Below, in pieces: positions 9,501 through 17,416 of a DNA stretch of 64,000 nt (the stretch's first letter is position 1; each line of letters begins with the position of its first letter). The stretch is from Craspedostauros australis (Eukaryota > Bacillariophyta > Bacillariophyceae > Mastogloiales > Achnanthaceae). The position numbers and the translations under genes were made by a program. The notes beneath the pieces are model-generated. The model did not search any database. It was given only the letters and a program-made list of their open reading frames with translations, and was not told the DNA's origin. Where the stretch lies: assembly GCA_026770025.1 (NCBI GenBank), contig JAMXDE010000065.1, positions 62,001-126,000 of the forward strand, in the 5' to 3' direction.

Positions 9501-12312
9501 TCCTTTCGCCGTTTCTTGCATTTACCACCAAATCCGTATCGTCAACGAACGCGTATCCGACAATCCCGACCGTCTGGTTGCTCGTTGCTGTTTCGAATTG
9601 CGCCATATGACCTTCTTTTCTCATGATGTCGAGCATCGGGGATGATATGACAGCCCATATCACTGGTCCGGCCCCGTTGCCTTGGTAGATTCCTTGCATA
9701 GGCACCCGGTTATGTCGCCCGCTGTATGCCGCGGTGGAATCGCCATACACAGTTCTGATGTAATGTTCCAGCTGCTGCAGTGTCGTGAACATGCTTCGCA
9801 CTTCCGTTTGGGCCACTCCTTGTCGTTGCAATCCCATGGATGCGATCGAGTGTACAATCCTATCGTAACAGCTCTTTAAGTCGTTCGAGCACAGCAGCCC
9901 CGGCGTCCTGGTTTGTCGCAACCAGTCAAGCGTCAACTGCTTGTTGAGGGCGTGCTCGACTGCCTTGTGTCCCTTTCGACTCCCGTATTGTTCCTCTGCG
10001 AAACCGTGCTGTTTTTCGGCTTGCACCGCAGCCTTCCTGCCGATCGCTTTGTTGCAGAAGTTGAAGTCTGCTTCGAAGAGCACAATTGTCCGTAGCTTGT
10101 CCACTCGGTAGCTATTGGCTTTCTTCATGAGTTCCACGTCCACCCCTTGTTTCCATCTCTTGTACGAATACCCCGACTTCATTGCAATCGACGACATACT
10201 TGCTTCGAATTCTGAATTGCTCCGACGCTTCGCTATGGCCTTGAAGTGCCCAAAATGCAGCCCTGACGGTCCTGCCGATGTGTCTTCTTTGCACTTGTCC
10301 CATCCGGCTTGGAACTCATCCGTTGTCATCCCTGCCGGTATGTCGTTGGTCGCCACCGTCTGTAGTCCTTCGATGAGCTTCCGCGCTCCTACATCCACCC
10401 ATTTCGACACACTGTACTGTCCTCGTAATGTAGCTTGTGCTGCGTCCGACGTGCCGAGGAATCCGAAGTCCCGTGCCAGTTCTCCGTACATAAAGGGTGT
10501 ATTCTCCGTTTGCCGGAACCTGCGCTGGTTCTCTTCCATGCAACCTCTTTCAATTCCTCCTTGCTCTGTTCGCTCTTCCCATACTCCGTGAGCGTTGGGT
10601 GCAATAACCATTGATATTCCCCCAGCTCCATCGCCGCCGGATGCTTGCCTGATTCGTCGGTACATCGCTCGCACTGCTTCTTTCCTTCGCAGTTGCTGCA
10701 GCTGTGATGCTGTCCGTTGCCCTCTGTTTTTCTTCATTTTCTTTGGTCTACCTTGCGCACTCTCCTCCTTTTTCGCCCTCGCGGTTGCTATCCTCTCCAG
10801 CCACTCGCTTCGCGACTCTGTTGCTCTTTTTCGGAATATTTTGAGCGCGTCGTATGCCTTTGTCTGTTCTTGTCGCACGTCTTTCGCTTCCATTCTCACC
10901 ATCTCTGCTATCCTTCGGTCCTCCTTAGCTCGTTTGGCTTGTCTCTGCAACAGGGATGTTGACACCTTCCTGCCTGCCTGCTTCCTGCTAATGTTATTCC
11001 ATAGCCCGATCCTCGCCTCAATCTGCTTGTACTCTCTAGAGTATGGAATGCCTCCCATTCGAAGCTTCCTGCACCTTCTGTCAGCTTTCCAAATCCCCGA
11101 TACTCGTATGTCATCCAGCGCTTCTGCCTCTTTCTCCATCTGCTCGTCCCATCCTTCCTTCGTTCGTCGCTCTAGTGTGATTGCTCTCTCCCTCGCATTG
11201 TGCTGGCTCAGATGTCTCTCATATTCGTCATTAAATTTTTCGACGATCCTCGGGTCCTCTGTCTTCACTCTTCGCGCTACTGCCCTTCGTAACGGTGGCA
11301 TTTCTTGCCCCAGTACTCCTGCCATGCTTACTTCCAGCCACAGGCACCGGTGGTCTGCGCATCTTTCCTGAATCCCTTCATCCCACCTGGTCAACCCGGC
11401 TCTCTCCACTTTGATGGACCGCGTCACGAATATCCCGTCTATGGGCTTTTTCCCAAGCCGATGTGTTGCTGTAGCACCGGCTTCATTTTCGTTTGCGTCC
11501 ATCGCGTTAACCATATCCGTGTTCTGCAGGAATTCCATGATCCTTTTCGACCGGGTGTCTTCGTTGCAGTCCATCATCACCACGATGTGGTCGCCGAGAG
11601 CGCTCCATTCCTTGACCTGCTTTTCCAGGTCCTCCAGCATGCGATTTCTTGGTTCCACGTCTTTGCCTTTTTCGTTGTAATATTTTCGCTGCTGTGCATA
11701 CGTGTTCAAGACTCCTTTTGTTCGTGGCCGACAAGGTCTGTATGCCACCACCACGCGTAGTCGTTGCTTCTTTGCTCCTCGGTACAGCTGCCACACCCAT
11801 CGCCCTAAATTCGCATCGTCCCACCCAGCCTTGGCCATCCTTATAGCCGCTTGGTATCGGCTAACAATTGCAGTTCCTCCCCATTGTTTGCTTCTCATCA
11901 CTTCGTCGTTGGTGTTGTTCGCTGTTGTTGCTTGTGTGGTCCCCGTTGGCCACCACTCTCTTATTCGATGTTTCAGTCGCGCCTCTTCCTGTACTCCTCG
12001 CCAATCGACGTTCACCTCAGTTATCCCAAACACATCAAACTCGCCTTCGTTCATCCATTGCTTTAATCCTTCATCCACGTTGCTTGGCACCCTACGGAAC
12101 CCTCCGAAGTTCTGCATGCCAATCCTCAGCCTTCCTTGCCTCTTCCTCATCATCATATCCCCCAATCTATCTTCGCACCCTTCCTCCTTACTTCCCTCAT
12201 TGCTGCAGCCGCTGCGATGCGGTATATCGTATGCGTCCGCAGGAGCATTTGGGCTCAGGTCATTCTGCTGTGCCTCCACCAGCGGTCGACCCTGCCCTCT
12301 CTGCTCAACCAT
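6520..12312 (-). CDS. LINE ORF2: apurinic-like endonuclease, reverse transcriptase, RNase H, zinc finger
   Basis: A frame of 1,930 codons. Reading from ATG 12312: residues about 65-330 form an exonuclease-endonuclease-phosphatase domain with FDVFGITEVN (catalytic Glu), MDCNED (Asp-x-Asn) and ADHRCLWLEV (terminal Asp-His). The RT domain has NDLKSCYDRIVH (motif A), PMQGIYQGNGAGPVIW (motif B) and GYAFVDDTDLVV (motif C, FVDD rather than YADD). RNase H follows with AVISTDGSFKDG, SAYRAELGGIYYAL, IVVACDN and a late YGHQ...YWNDDVDRMA. Near the C-terminus CPVCKAEEEDTAHVMRC is a CCHC-type finger. The chosen ATG overlaps the ORF1 stop (ATGGTTGA), which suggests coupled termination-reinitiation. The frame can be extended 12 codons upstream, but only to a TTG codon. 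Confidence 0.93.
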   Translation of the reverse strand: MVEQRGQGRPLVEAQQNDLSPNAPADAYDIPHRSGCSNEGSKEEGCEDRLGDMMMRKRQGRLRIGMQNFGGFRRVPSNVDEGLKQWMNEGEFDVFGITEVNVDWRGVQEEARLKHRIREWWPTGTTQATTANNTNDEVMRSKQWGGTAIVSRYQAAIRMAKAGWDDANLGRWVWQLYRGAKKQRLRVVVAYRPCRPRTKGVLNTYAQQRKYYNEKGKDVEPRNRMLEDLEKQVKEWSALGDHIVVMMDCNEDTRSKRIMEFLQNTDMVNAMDANENEAGATATHRLGKKPIDGIFVTRSIKVERAGLTRWDEGIQERCADHRCLWLEVSMAGVLGQEMPPLRRAVARRVKTEDPRIVEKFNDEYERHLSQHNARERAITLERRTKEGWDEQMEKEAEALDDIRVSGIWKADRRCRKLRMGGIPYSREYKQIEARIGLWNNISRKQAGRKVSTSLLQRQAKRAKEDRRIAEMVRMEAKDVRQEQTKAYDALKIFRKRATESRSEWLERIATARAKKEESAQGRPKKMKKNRGQRTASQLQQLRRKEAVRAMYRRIRQASGGDGAGGISMVIAPNAHGVWEERTEQGGIERGCMEENQRRFRQTENTPFMYGELARDFGFLGTSDAAQATLRGQYSVSKWVDVGARKLIEGLQTVATNDIPAGMTTDEFQAGWDKCKEDTSAGPSGLHFGHFKAIAKRRSNSEFEASMSSIAMKSGYSYKRWKQGVDVELMKKANSYRVDKLRTIVLFEADFNFCNKAIGRKAAVQAEKQHGFAEEQYGSRKGHKAVEHALNKQLTLDWLRQTRTPGLLCSNDLKSCYDRIVHSIASMGLQRQGVAQTEVRSMFTTLQQLEHYIRTVYGDSTAAYSGRHNRVPMQGIYQGNGAGPVIWAVISSPMLDIMRKEGHMAQFETATSNQTVGIVGYAFVDDTDLVVNARNGERIEDAVERMQNSVDEWERLVRATGGALVVEKSMWWAIDFAWQQNGEWRYATNAEVPATISMRGNSDSRQNMPRSEAHEAFETLGVRLAPDGNGRAIHEAMASKARGWAEKVRTKRIRKQDATAAMSTVLLKKLEYVLPVAQLSEQECRAVMQPVWKVMMSKMGYNRGFPRAMINAAAGQLGADIHELHTTQVMEHITMVMEHGERDTMTGRLLRGSMEAMKVEIGTGKPLFEMDVRKWGFLATECWIKTVWQEAQEYGISICEKTEGARKVRRNDRWLMEELDRLGYTKDQLRRINRCRILMKVMTVDDVRGGEEVLRWHTERGRWSGRRHIRWPRQGAVPDADWSLWRRAVAMARGSSTDQGDAEARRWYAVWNSSKQKVWTLAAEHEWEEWEASEGDVAGMQGFRRARETVSSEEVHGREVKLREANGKVYVVEVGRRAHVQTKERAGRDPGNDLGEWIHAVQQGRAVISTDGSFKDGRSTAAFSLNVRGRREGYLRMAGDVLGRPEVQSAYRAELGGIYYALKTAREVVSRQKRGWSEQAAIVVACDNRMAGIHAIEYDRDVPVKAQHFDLLRAIRREQRMMPVKLVYRHVYGHQLERARGVKIDEFSYWNDDVDRMAGEEQGRGQPAKDAELHDSEWSVWIGHDKICVNAKDTVREHVQRQKTERWQQRAGKMDREGMSDVDGQSIRAALKGLGGNRRRWVVKHAAHFGPVGRNMRKWKFWGDGLCPVCKAEEEDTAHVMRCQHPAAVQVRNTALAKWEDSMRTQGGDPRMVREIVRQVRMWSDGTESEPQGWSDVHRAAVAQGKIGWDKMVLGRWSRQWRQVQAETMRSMGARGTATNWIGRAIAGLWEVRWAAWQARNMALHDDEAWKKQTMRERQAQVEVTATWNQGSDGLQQRDVGLMKNTSEEQIRRMPVDEQLAWVRHVAAARIGSAAARVRRAQAREEATIECDDGRQGNGRVGEDNGRRRRQTRKRASSLQLGRARCKQARR

Positions 12313-14362
12313 TCGCAGGCGCCGTTTGCACAGCACCTGCTTCCTCAATTTCGCGCGGGTCCCGCGGGTTGTCGGCCGTTGGGTTTCCCGTTATGTCACG
12401 CTGGGCCTCTGGTGGCCTTACTTCCTGCTCCGGCTGAGCTTCCTTCGCTCTTGCCTTGAGCTCCTTGTTTTCCTCCATTGCTGCTGCCATCATCGCTTGC
12501 ATTTGTGCCATCTGTTCTCGCAATTCTTTCATCTCTTTCTTCACCGTTTCTTTGGACCTCCGTGTACTCCCGGACAATGTCGACAGGGCTGACCGCTGGG
12601 TTCGGGTCTCCAGCATTTCTGCTAGCTTGGCTTCAATGGACACCAACCTCTTGCTCGTTCCTGCTGTCCTTGATGTCTTGCAGGTCGACCTTGATGCTAT
12701 GGTGCTCGCGTCCTCCTCTGCCTCCCTTGCTGCCGCCTTCCTGGCTTCTTGTCTTTCGGAGATCTTTCTCCATTCGGATGCATTGCGCAGTGAAGGGATT
12801 GTGTCACTGTCGCCGTAGTCTTTCTCTGGTCTGGCATCGCACTCCCGTGTCGCTAGTGGTTTCTCATCTTCACTTTCCACTGGTTGTGTGAAATGCATGT
12901 CGTCGTCTCCTGCTAAGGCTGCCTCGACTGCTTTGTCCTTCTCCGAGATCACTCTCTTTGCCTCCGCATCCCACTTCATGGTTTTGGCTTCCGTTCGTGC
13001 CAGGGATGTGAAATACATCTCCATGCCCACTCCGTATTCTGCCACCAACCTTACCAGCAACCCTTTGATCATCATCTTGGCCTCCATCTCTTTGGCTGGA
13101 TGGAATTGGAATACATACCCGGCCCCTCTCCACTTCTTGTTCACTGAAGTGAATAATGGCGTGTTTGTATTCCCAGTTGTCGCCTTAATTTGCATGATCA
13201 TGGATCGTAGGGTCTTGTTGTACCCCACTGGTATTGCCTCCAATGTCTCGTTGATGAGGTCGTAAGATGTGACTGCCTGTGCTTCTTTGCACCACCCTGC
13301 TTGTCTCTCTCTCAGGGCGAACCATCCACTTCTCACGTCTGTGTTCACGATTCCTGCTAGCGGTGTCACCATTCGCATTCTGATGCCCAACGGAAACTTC
13401 CTTGACTCGGTGCCGTAGTAGTGCATCAATGTTTCTGTGACCACATCTTTGTCTTCTGTTGCCGTCTCCACATGCAGCGCTCTTGCATCGTTCTCCGTGT
13501 TGCGGTCTGGATCAAACTTGGTGCCGTCAGAGATCCTTTTCCAGTTTGTAGCAACCGGTCGCTTCGTGCGCTTTGTCAGCTCTTCCTCCAGCTCTTCCAC
13601 TCCCACCTGTCTGGTAGAATAGAGCAGCCATCCGATGGTTGTCGTCGATGGTGCCTGGATTTTGGCTACGCTGAACCTTCCTTGCTCCACCGCGAAGAAG
13701 TCGTTGAGTTCTTCGGCAATCTCACTCACTTTGCCCTCGCATTCGATTCTGACTTTGTAGTACGCCTTGGCTCTTGTCGCTCCGTACAGGGCTTTCGCTC
13801 CCTTGAAGAATTTCTTCAAAGTCGTCATGTCCTTTGGAAAATCGTCCAGAGCATGGATTCGGATGTAGTCTTCCTTTGTGTCCCAAGGCAGGAGTCTTGC
13901 TGTTGTGTTGACCTGCTGGATGGTTCGCAAGAAATCCTTGCACGAACCTATGACTGCTTCCATTGCCACCTTGACATCTCTTGACCCCGCTCCTCCGTTC
14001 ACCATGATCTGCAGGTCGCAGTACTTTATGTCCTGCTTCCTTGTTACCACATTGACCACCGGATGGACAATTTCTGTCCATGGTTCCCCGGCATTGGAAT
14101 TGTTGCCCACTTGTGTCTCCTCGTCATTGCCCACTGACATTGTGTCTTGAGTATCCTCGTTCTCCACCTGCGTTTCATTGCCTGCCTCGTCTGTGCTTGC
14201 CATGTCGTTGTCCATTGCGGCTTCGTTGCTTTCTTCCGTCGATTCATCCGCATTCAGCCTCTTGCTTGGCTGTTCGTTGTTGCTTCCTTGCGTTGGGCTC
14301 ACGTCTGCTCTCTTTCGGTTTCGTTGGCCTATTGCTTCCTCCGTGTTGATGACCACCACCAT
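12305..14362 (-). CDS. LINE ORF1 protein
   Basis: A frame of 685 codons from the first ATG inside the element. The upstream open stretch belongs partly to the host repeat. The N-terminal 130 residues are acidic and low-complexity (Glu, Asn, Thr). The middle is globular (for example RKFPLGIRMRMVTPLAGIV and GAGYVFQFHPAKEMEAKMMI). The C-terminal 130 residues are a charged Ala/Glu/Arg region with coiled-coil character (KEMKELREQMAQMQAMMAAA), consistent with the trimerising RNA-binding role of LINE ORF1 proteins. No CCHC zinc knuckle is evident. The function as RNA chaperone or particle protein is inferred from position and coiled coil only. Confidence 0.82.
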   Translation of the reverse strand: MVVVINTEEAIGQRNRKRADVSPTQGSNNEQPSKRLNADESTEESNEAAMDNDMASTDEAGNETQVENEDTQDTMSVGNDEETQVGNNSNAGEPWTEIVHPVVNVVTRKQDIKYCDLQIMVNGGAGSRDVKVAMEAVIGSCKDFLRTIQQVNTTARLLPWDTKEDYIRIHALDDFPKDMTTLKKFFKGAKALYGATRAKAYYKVRIECEGKVSEIAEELNDFFAVEQGRFSVAKIQAPSTTTIGWLLYSTRQVGVEELEEELTKRTKRPVATNWKRISDGTKFDPDRNTENDARALHVETATEDKDVVTETLMHYYGTESRKFPLGIRMRMVTPLAGIVNTDVRSGWFALRERQAGWCKEAQAVTSYDLINETLEAIPVGYNKTLRSMIMQIKATTGNTNTPLFTSVNKKWRGAGYVFQFHPAKEMEAKMMIKGLLVRLVAEYGVGMEMYFTSLARTEAKTMKWDAEAKRVISEKDKAVEAALAGDDDMHFTQPVESEDEKPLATRECDARPEKDYGDSDTIPSLRNASEWRKISERQEARKAAAREAEEDASTIASRSTCKTSRTAGTSKRLVSIEAKLAEMLETRTQRSALSTLSGSTRRSKETVKKEMKELREQMAQMQAMMAAAMEENKELKARAKEAQPEQEVRPPEAQRDITGNPTADNPRDPREIEEAGAVQTAPANG

Positions 14363-14432
14363 CTGTCCCGGCTCTTCTCCTTCCTTCCCTTCGTCCTCCT
14401 TCGCTTCCGTTCCCTCGTTCTTTTCTTCTTCA

Positions 14433-14448
14433 TATTCTGTGTACTCTA
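14433..14448. repeat. LINE target-site duplication, 5'-side copy
   Basis: Perfect 16-bp match to 6276-6291. Downstream the sequence continues (CTCTATTCAAG) exactly as in copy B at 32,091. Confidence 0.93.
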
Positions 14449-14623
14449 CTCTATTCAAGTCAAATACGTAATCAATATCGGTGTTTTGTCTCTCAACTCG
14501 TAGACAGAGGGAGAGCCATCCAGTAGGCAAACACAGATTCTACTGTCACAATGCAGGTACGGATGCTCGTGCAGGACAGCAATCTATCTTTCTCTCCCTT
14601 CCCTTCGATGTGTCGGTTCCATT

Positions 14624-16492
14624 TCAGCTCCATGTCTTATTCAGCGCCTCCAGCAGACCATCCCATGTTGTCACACCTTCGAACAGTCGGCCCATGTCGA
14701 CCTCGCAATACTCGCGCTTCACATACGCAGTGCGGTGAAACGCCGAGCGGTGCGCTGCTTCGCCATCGGGAGACACGCGCCGCTCTGGCATCCATTCCTT
14801 CTCAATGGCCAGCGACATGTTCAGGAGCTCCTCCAACTCGTTGTCGGGCGGACAAATCAAAGGGAAGTCTGCCAATTTCTTGTTCAACGCTTTTCCAAGG
14901 TGTTGGTGTAGCCGTCCGTCCAACTTCCGCTTCCTCATTGTGCGTTGCTTCTCTTCGCTGATGACACCACGCGCGGCAGCGGCAAATACGATATCTTGGC
15001 ACACAGACGTCAGCATGTCAATGACCATTTGCGGGGGATTCTCATGCTTCTGTTTGATATATTCGCATGATCGAGGGGCATCTGGGACATGGTCGCACAG
15101 GAACTGTTCCGAGACATGACGTTTGCCATGGAAATCCATGATTTGGATGGGAAAGCCAGAGTTTCTCCAGGCTGAGATAACGCCATCGATGAAGACAAAA
15201 CTTGCTGCAACGGTCATGGTGTGGGTGCCTGTGCTTGTATTTTGCAGATGATTTTGAATCGGCGCTGAGCTTTCAGTCATCCATCCCCATATCTTTTTCC
15301 ATGCCGGACTGTATCGCTTCCCACGTTGCGTGGGCCAAGCAGAGTATGGGCGGTAGTGCACAGTAGTGTATGCACGGGAGTACTTCCAGGCGCTGAGCAT
15401 CCAGTCAAAGACGTGACGGTAGGTCACGATGACTGTCACATCCCAACCTTCCAGAAGATCCCTCAAGTTCTGAAAGTACATCGGATTTCCATACAGCCCT
15501 TCGGATCTGAACAAGGGACGACTCGAAACTTGTTCTTCGCTGAATATCAGAGAGATGCGCCGCTTTTTTGCAACATCCAGAAGCTCTGTGATATGTTTCA
15601 AATCCTCCGGTACCTCGACTGGCAATTGCGGGGACAAGGGCAGCGAGGATGGTTCCAATGCTGCCATGCCTGGACTATGTGTGCTGGTTTGATTCCTCGG
15701 CAGCAACGATGCTTTCTTGCTTTCCACATACCTTGGATAATGTTCCAACATGACGTTGGCATTGAAAGCTTTGTCCAAGCAATCAAGAGAAAATCCAAGC
15801 TCTTTGGCTGGTTCGTGAGGGCTGCCTGTTCCATAGTACCAGTAATGATCTTGGATCAGAAGTTCGTTGTTCACGAGTTCCAATAGGTTGGTTTGCAGTG
15901 AGGTTGTGGCAGTCTTGGGCGGGCCAACATGCAACACCAGATGAGGCTTCTTCACTTCTTCTGTGGCTGCGGGCGAATCCAATGTTGCTGCATGCGTAGG
16001 TCCTGCAGAAGTTTCAGGCCGCGGAGTACTTTCTGTGGTGTCGGAATGCATCTTCACAGCCTCCGGAATCGAAGAAGGCCGTTCATCTTCATCTTCTTCA
16101 ACAGCATGCAGTGACGAGGATGAATGAGATGAAACAGGCCCCAGCATGCTCCCAATTTGGTTGGCGACCAGGAACTGGGCAATAGAGAGGAGGACTGAGA
16201 TTGCAACGATCGCTGCAATCCCCTTCTTCGCTGCCCTCAGCTTTGTCGTCGTCATGCTCGCAGCTGTCAAGATTGACTTGTTTCGGTTTGGTGTTTGGCG
16301 ACTGTTGATTCCGCCATCATGGTTGCCTCGTTTATTGGAGACTGGCGCGCGCTTGCCATGAGAGTCTTCACAAGCGTCCTTGTTGTGGTGCAGATGATGC
16401 TGGTGTGCGAGCACGCTTACGCATCCATCAGACTGCGCTCTACCTCCATTCGACGCTTTCGAAGACCTTGGCGCTTCGGAATTAGCATCCAT
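14624..16492 (-). CDS. Golgi-type sulfotransferase-like protein, copy A
   Basis: A 622-codon frame read leftwards from ATG 16492. The N-terminus is cytoplasmic and His/Asn-rich (HQHHLHHNKDA), followed by a signal-anchor helix around residues 115-140 (GIAAIVAISVLLSIAQFLV) and a Ser/Glu-rich stem: type II membrane topology. The lumenal part begins HLVLHVGPPKTATTSLQ, the PAPS 5'-phosphosulfate loop (PKTxTTSL), and later has VIVTYRHVFDWMLSAWKYSR, which fits the 3'-phosphate site (Arg...Ser). It should transfer sulfate from PAPS to a glycan or protein in the Golgi; the acceptor is unknown. The frame is open and nearly identical to copy B except for three patches of clustered changes. The LINE lies beyond its 3' end and the copia element upstream of its start, so the coding region is undamaged but its promoter may be separated from the gene. 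Confidence 0.87.
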   Translation of the reverse strand: MDANSEAPRSSKASNGGRAQSDGCVSVLAHQHHLHHNKDACEDSHGKRAPVSNKRGNHDGGINSRQTPNRNKSILTAASMTTTKLRAAKKGIAAIVAISVLLSIAQFLVANQIGSMLGPVSSHSSSSLHAVEEDEDERPSSIPEAVKMHSDTTESTPRPETSAGPTHAATLDSPAATEEVKKPHLVLHVGPPKTATTSLQTNLLELVNNELLIQDHYWYYGTGSPHEPAKELGFSLDCLDKAFNANVMLEHYPRYVESKKASLLPRNQTSTHSPGMAALEPSSLPLSPQLPVEVPEDLKHITELLDVAKKRRISLIFSEEQVSSRPLFRSEGLYGNPMYFQNLRDLLEGWDVTVIVTYRHVFDWMLSAWKYSRAYTTVHYRPYSAWPTQRGKRYSPAWKKIWGWMTESSAPIQNHLQNTSTGTHTMTVAASFVFIDGVISAWRNSGFPIQIMDFHGKRHVSEQFLCDHVPDAPRSCEYIKQKHENPPQMVIDMLTSVCQDIVFAAAARGVISEEKQRTMRKRKLDGRLHQHLGKALNKKLADFPLICPPDNELEELLNMSLAIEKEWMPERRVSPDGEAAHRSAFHRTAYVKREYCEVDMGRLFEGVTTWDGLLEALNKTWS

Positions 16493-16523
16493 CGTTGAAG
16501 AGGTGAGCACAGATCTTGGTGGT

Positions 16524-16580
16524 GTTGAGTGCTGTAGTTGAGTGCTGTAGTTGACTCCTGTAGTTGACTGCTGTGGTTGT
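16524..16580. repeat. 13-bp tandem repeat upstream of sulfotransferase A
   Basis: About four units of a 13-mer of the type GTTGAGTGCTGTA lie in the presumed 5' UTR. Copy B has five. A length-variable microsatellite-like tract. Confidence 0.8.
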
Positions 16581-17070
16581 GCTTGTCGTACCAGTGTGCT
16601 TGTTCGTCTCTCGTCAGTGTGACAACTTCGATCGCTCTCTCTCTCGTTCGCTCTCTCTGGAGAGTCCTCGACTGGTGTGTACCCGCACAAGCTGTGAGTA
16701 TCCGTAGCTCGAAGTCAACGGTTTTGTCCGTACAACGAAGGATTGTTGAATTGGCGGCGATGTGTGATGTACTGGTGGAGAAACAGCTCTTGCATCGGCC
16801 TCTACCTGGCCCTGAATCGAAGGATACGCCAGATGCAGTGCTGTGAGATTGTTGTTGGCGTTGTAATCAGATATTTTACACAGGATTTATGGCTGGTTGT
16901 TGTCCTCTGTGTGTTTGCTGTCGAGTGTTTTGTGCTGCCCAGCATGATGTTGGTAATGACTGCCGGCTTTTTTTGTCGAAACGCCGAACGACGTCATTGG
17001 TTCTTGCACGTTCCGCGCCATCTGCATCAACACGAACCCTCGAGGGGAGAGGGAACGCTGACCGTGCCAA

Positions 17071-17245
17071 CAAGTTACGACACACGTGAAACTGATTTAG
17101 AGTGAAAAAGAGTAAAGATGCAGATTATGAGTCTTATCGATGTCGTATGCGTCAGTGCTGTTGTCGCATTGCTGTGTCGTCCATGATTGGTAGTAGCGGC
17201 TATCGTGTAACGCCGTTTCAACGGTTTCATACGTATCCCGGTTTG
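17071..17245 (-). repeat. Copia LTR (3' LTR in element orientation)
   Basis: Matches 23982-24156 with two substitutions. Ends read CAAG...TTTG on the plus strand, not the usual TG...CA. Confidence 0.92.
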
Positions 17246-17254
17246 GTCCCCTCG
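17246..17254 (-). other. Polypurine tract of the copia element
   Basis: Read on the minus strand the bases next to the 3' LTR are CGAGGGGAC, a purine run in the position where plus-strand DNA synthesis is primed in LTR retroelements. Confidence 0.6.
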
Positions 17255-17416
17255 ATGCGCGGTGGCTGTGCTAGCCGTCGTATCGTCACATTTTGGTTGC
17301 ATTCGGGATGTACCTGCTGCATGCCCCACATGTGGACACCACAGGGCGCTCATCCCACCAGTCACGAGCAGAGCCCATGACCGACCACCCATGGGTACTG
17401 TCGCGCAGCGCCGAGG

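Larger units (their letters stand above)
6292..14432 (-). mobile_element. Non-LTR retrotransposon (LINE) with APE endonuclease, RT and RNase H
   Basis: An 8,141-bp element read leftwards. It has about 70 nt of 5' UTR, ORF1 (14362-12305), ORF2 (12312-6520), about 215 nt of 3' UTR and a tail of short TTA repeats (minus strand) at 6292-6302. A 16-bp target-site duplication flanks it, as expected of target-primed reverse transcription. Both ORFs are open and motifs are intact, so this looks like a full-length and rather young copy. The domain order endonuclease-RT-RNase H-CCHC is that of the I/Tad-type groups; exact clade assignment would need a tree. Confidence 0.93.

Noticed and set aside
14363-14530. 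Extension of LINE ORF1 upstream of ATG 14362
   Set aside because: The open stretch starts at a TTG in the host repeat and crosses the target-site duplication, so it cannot be part of the element.
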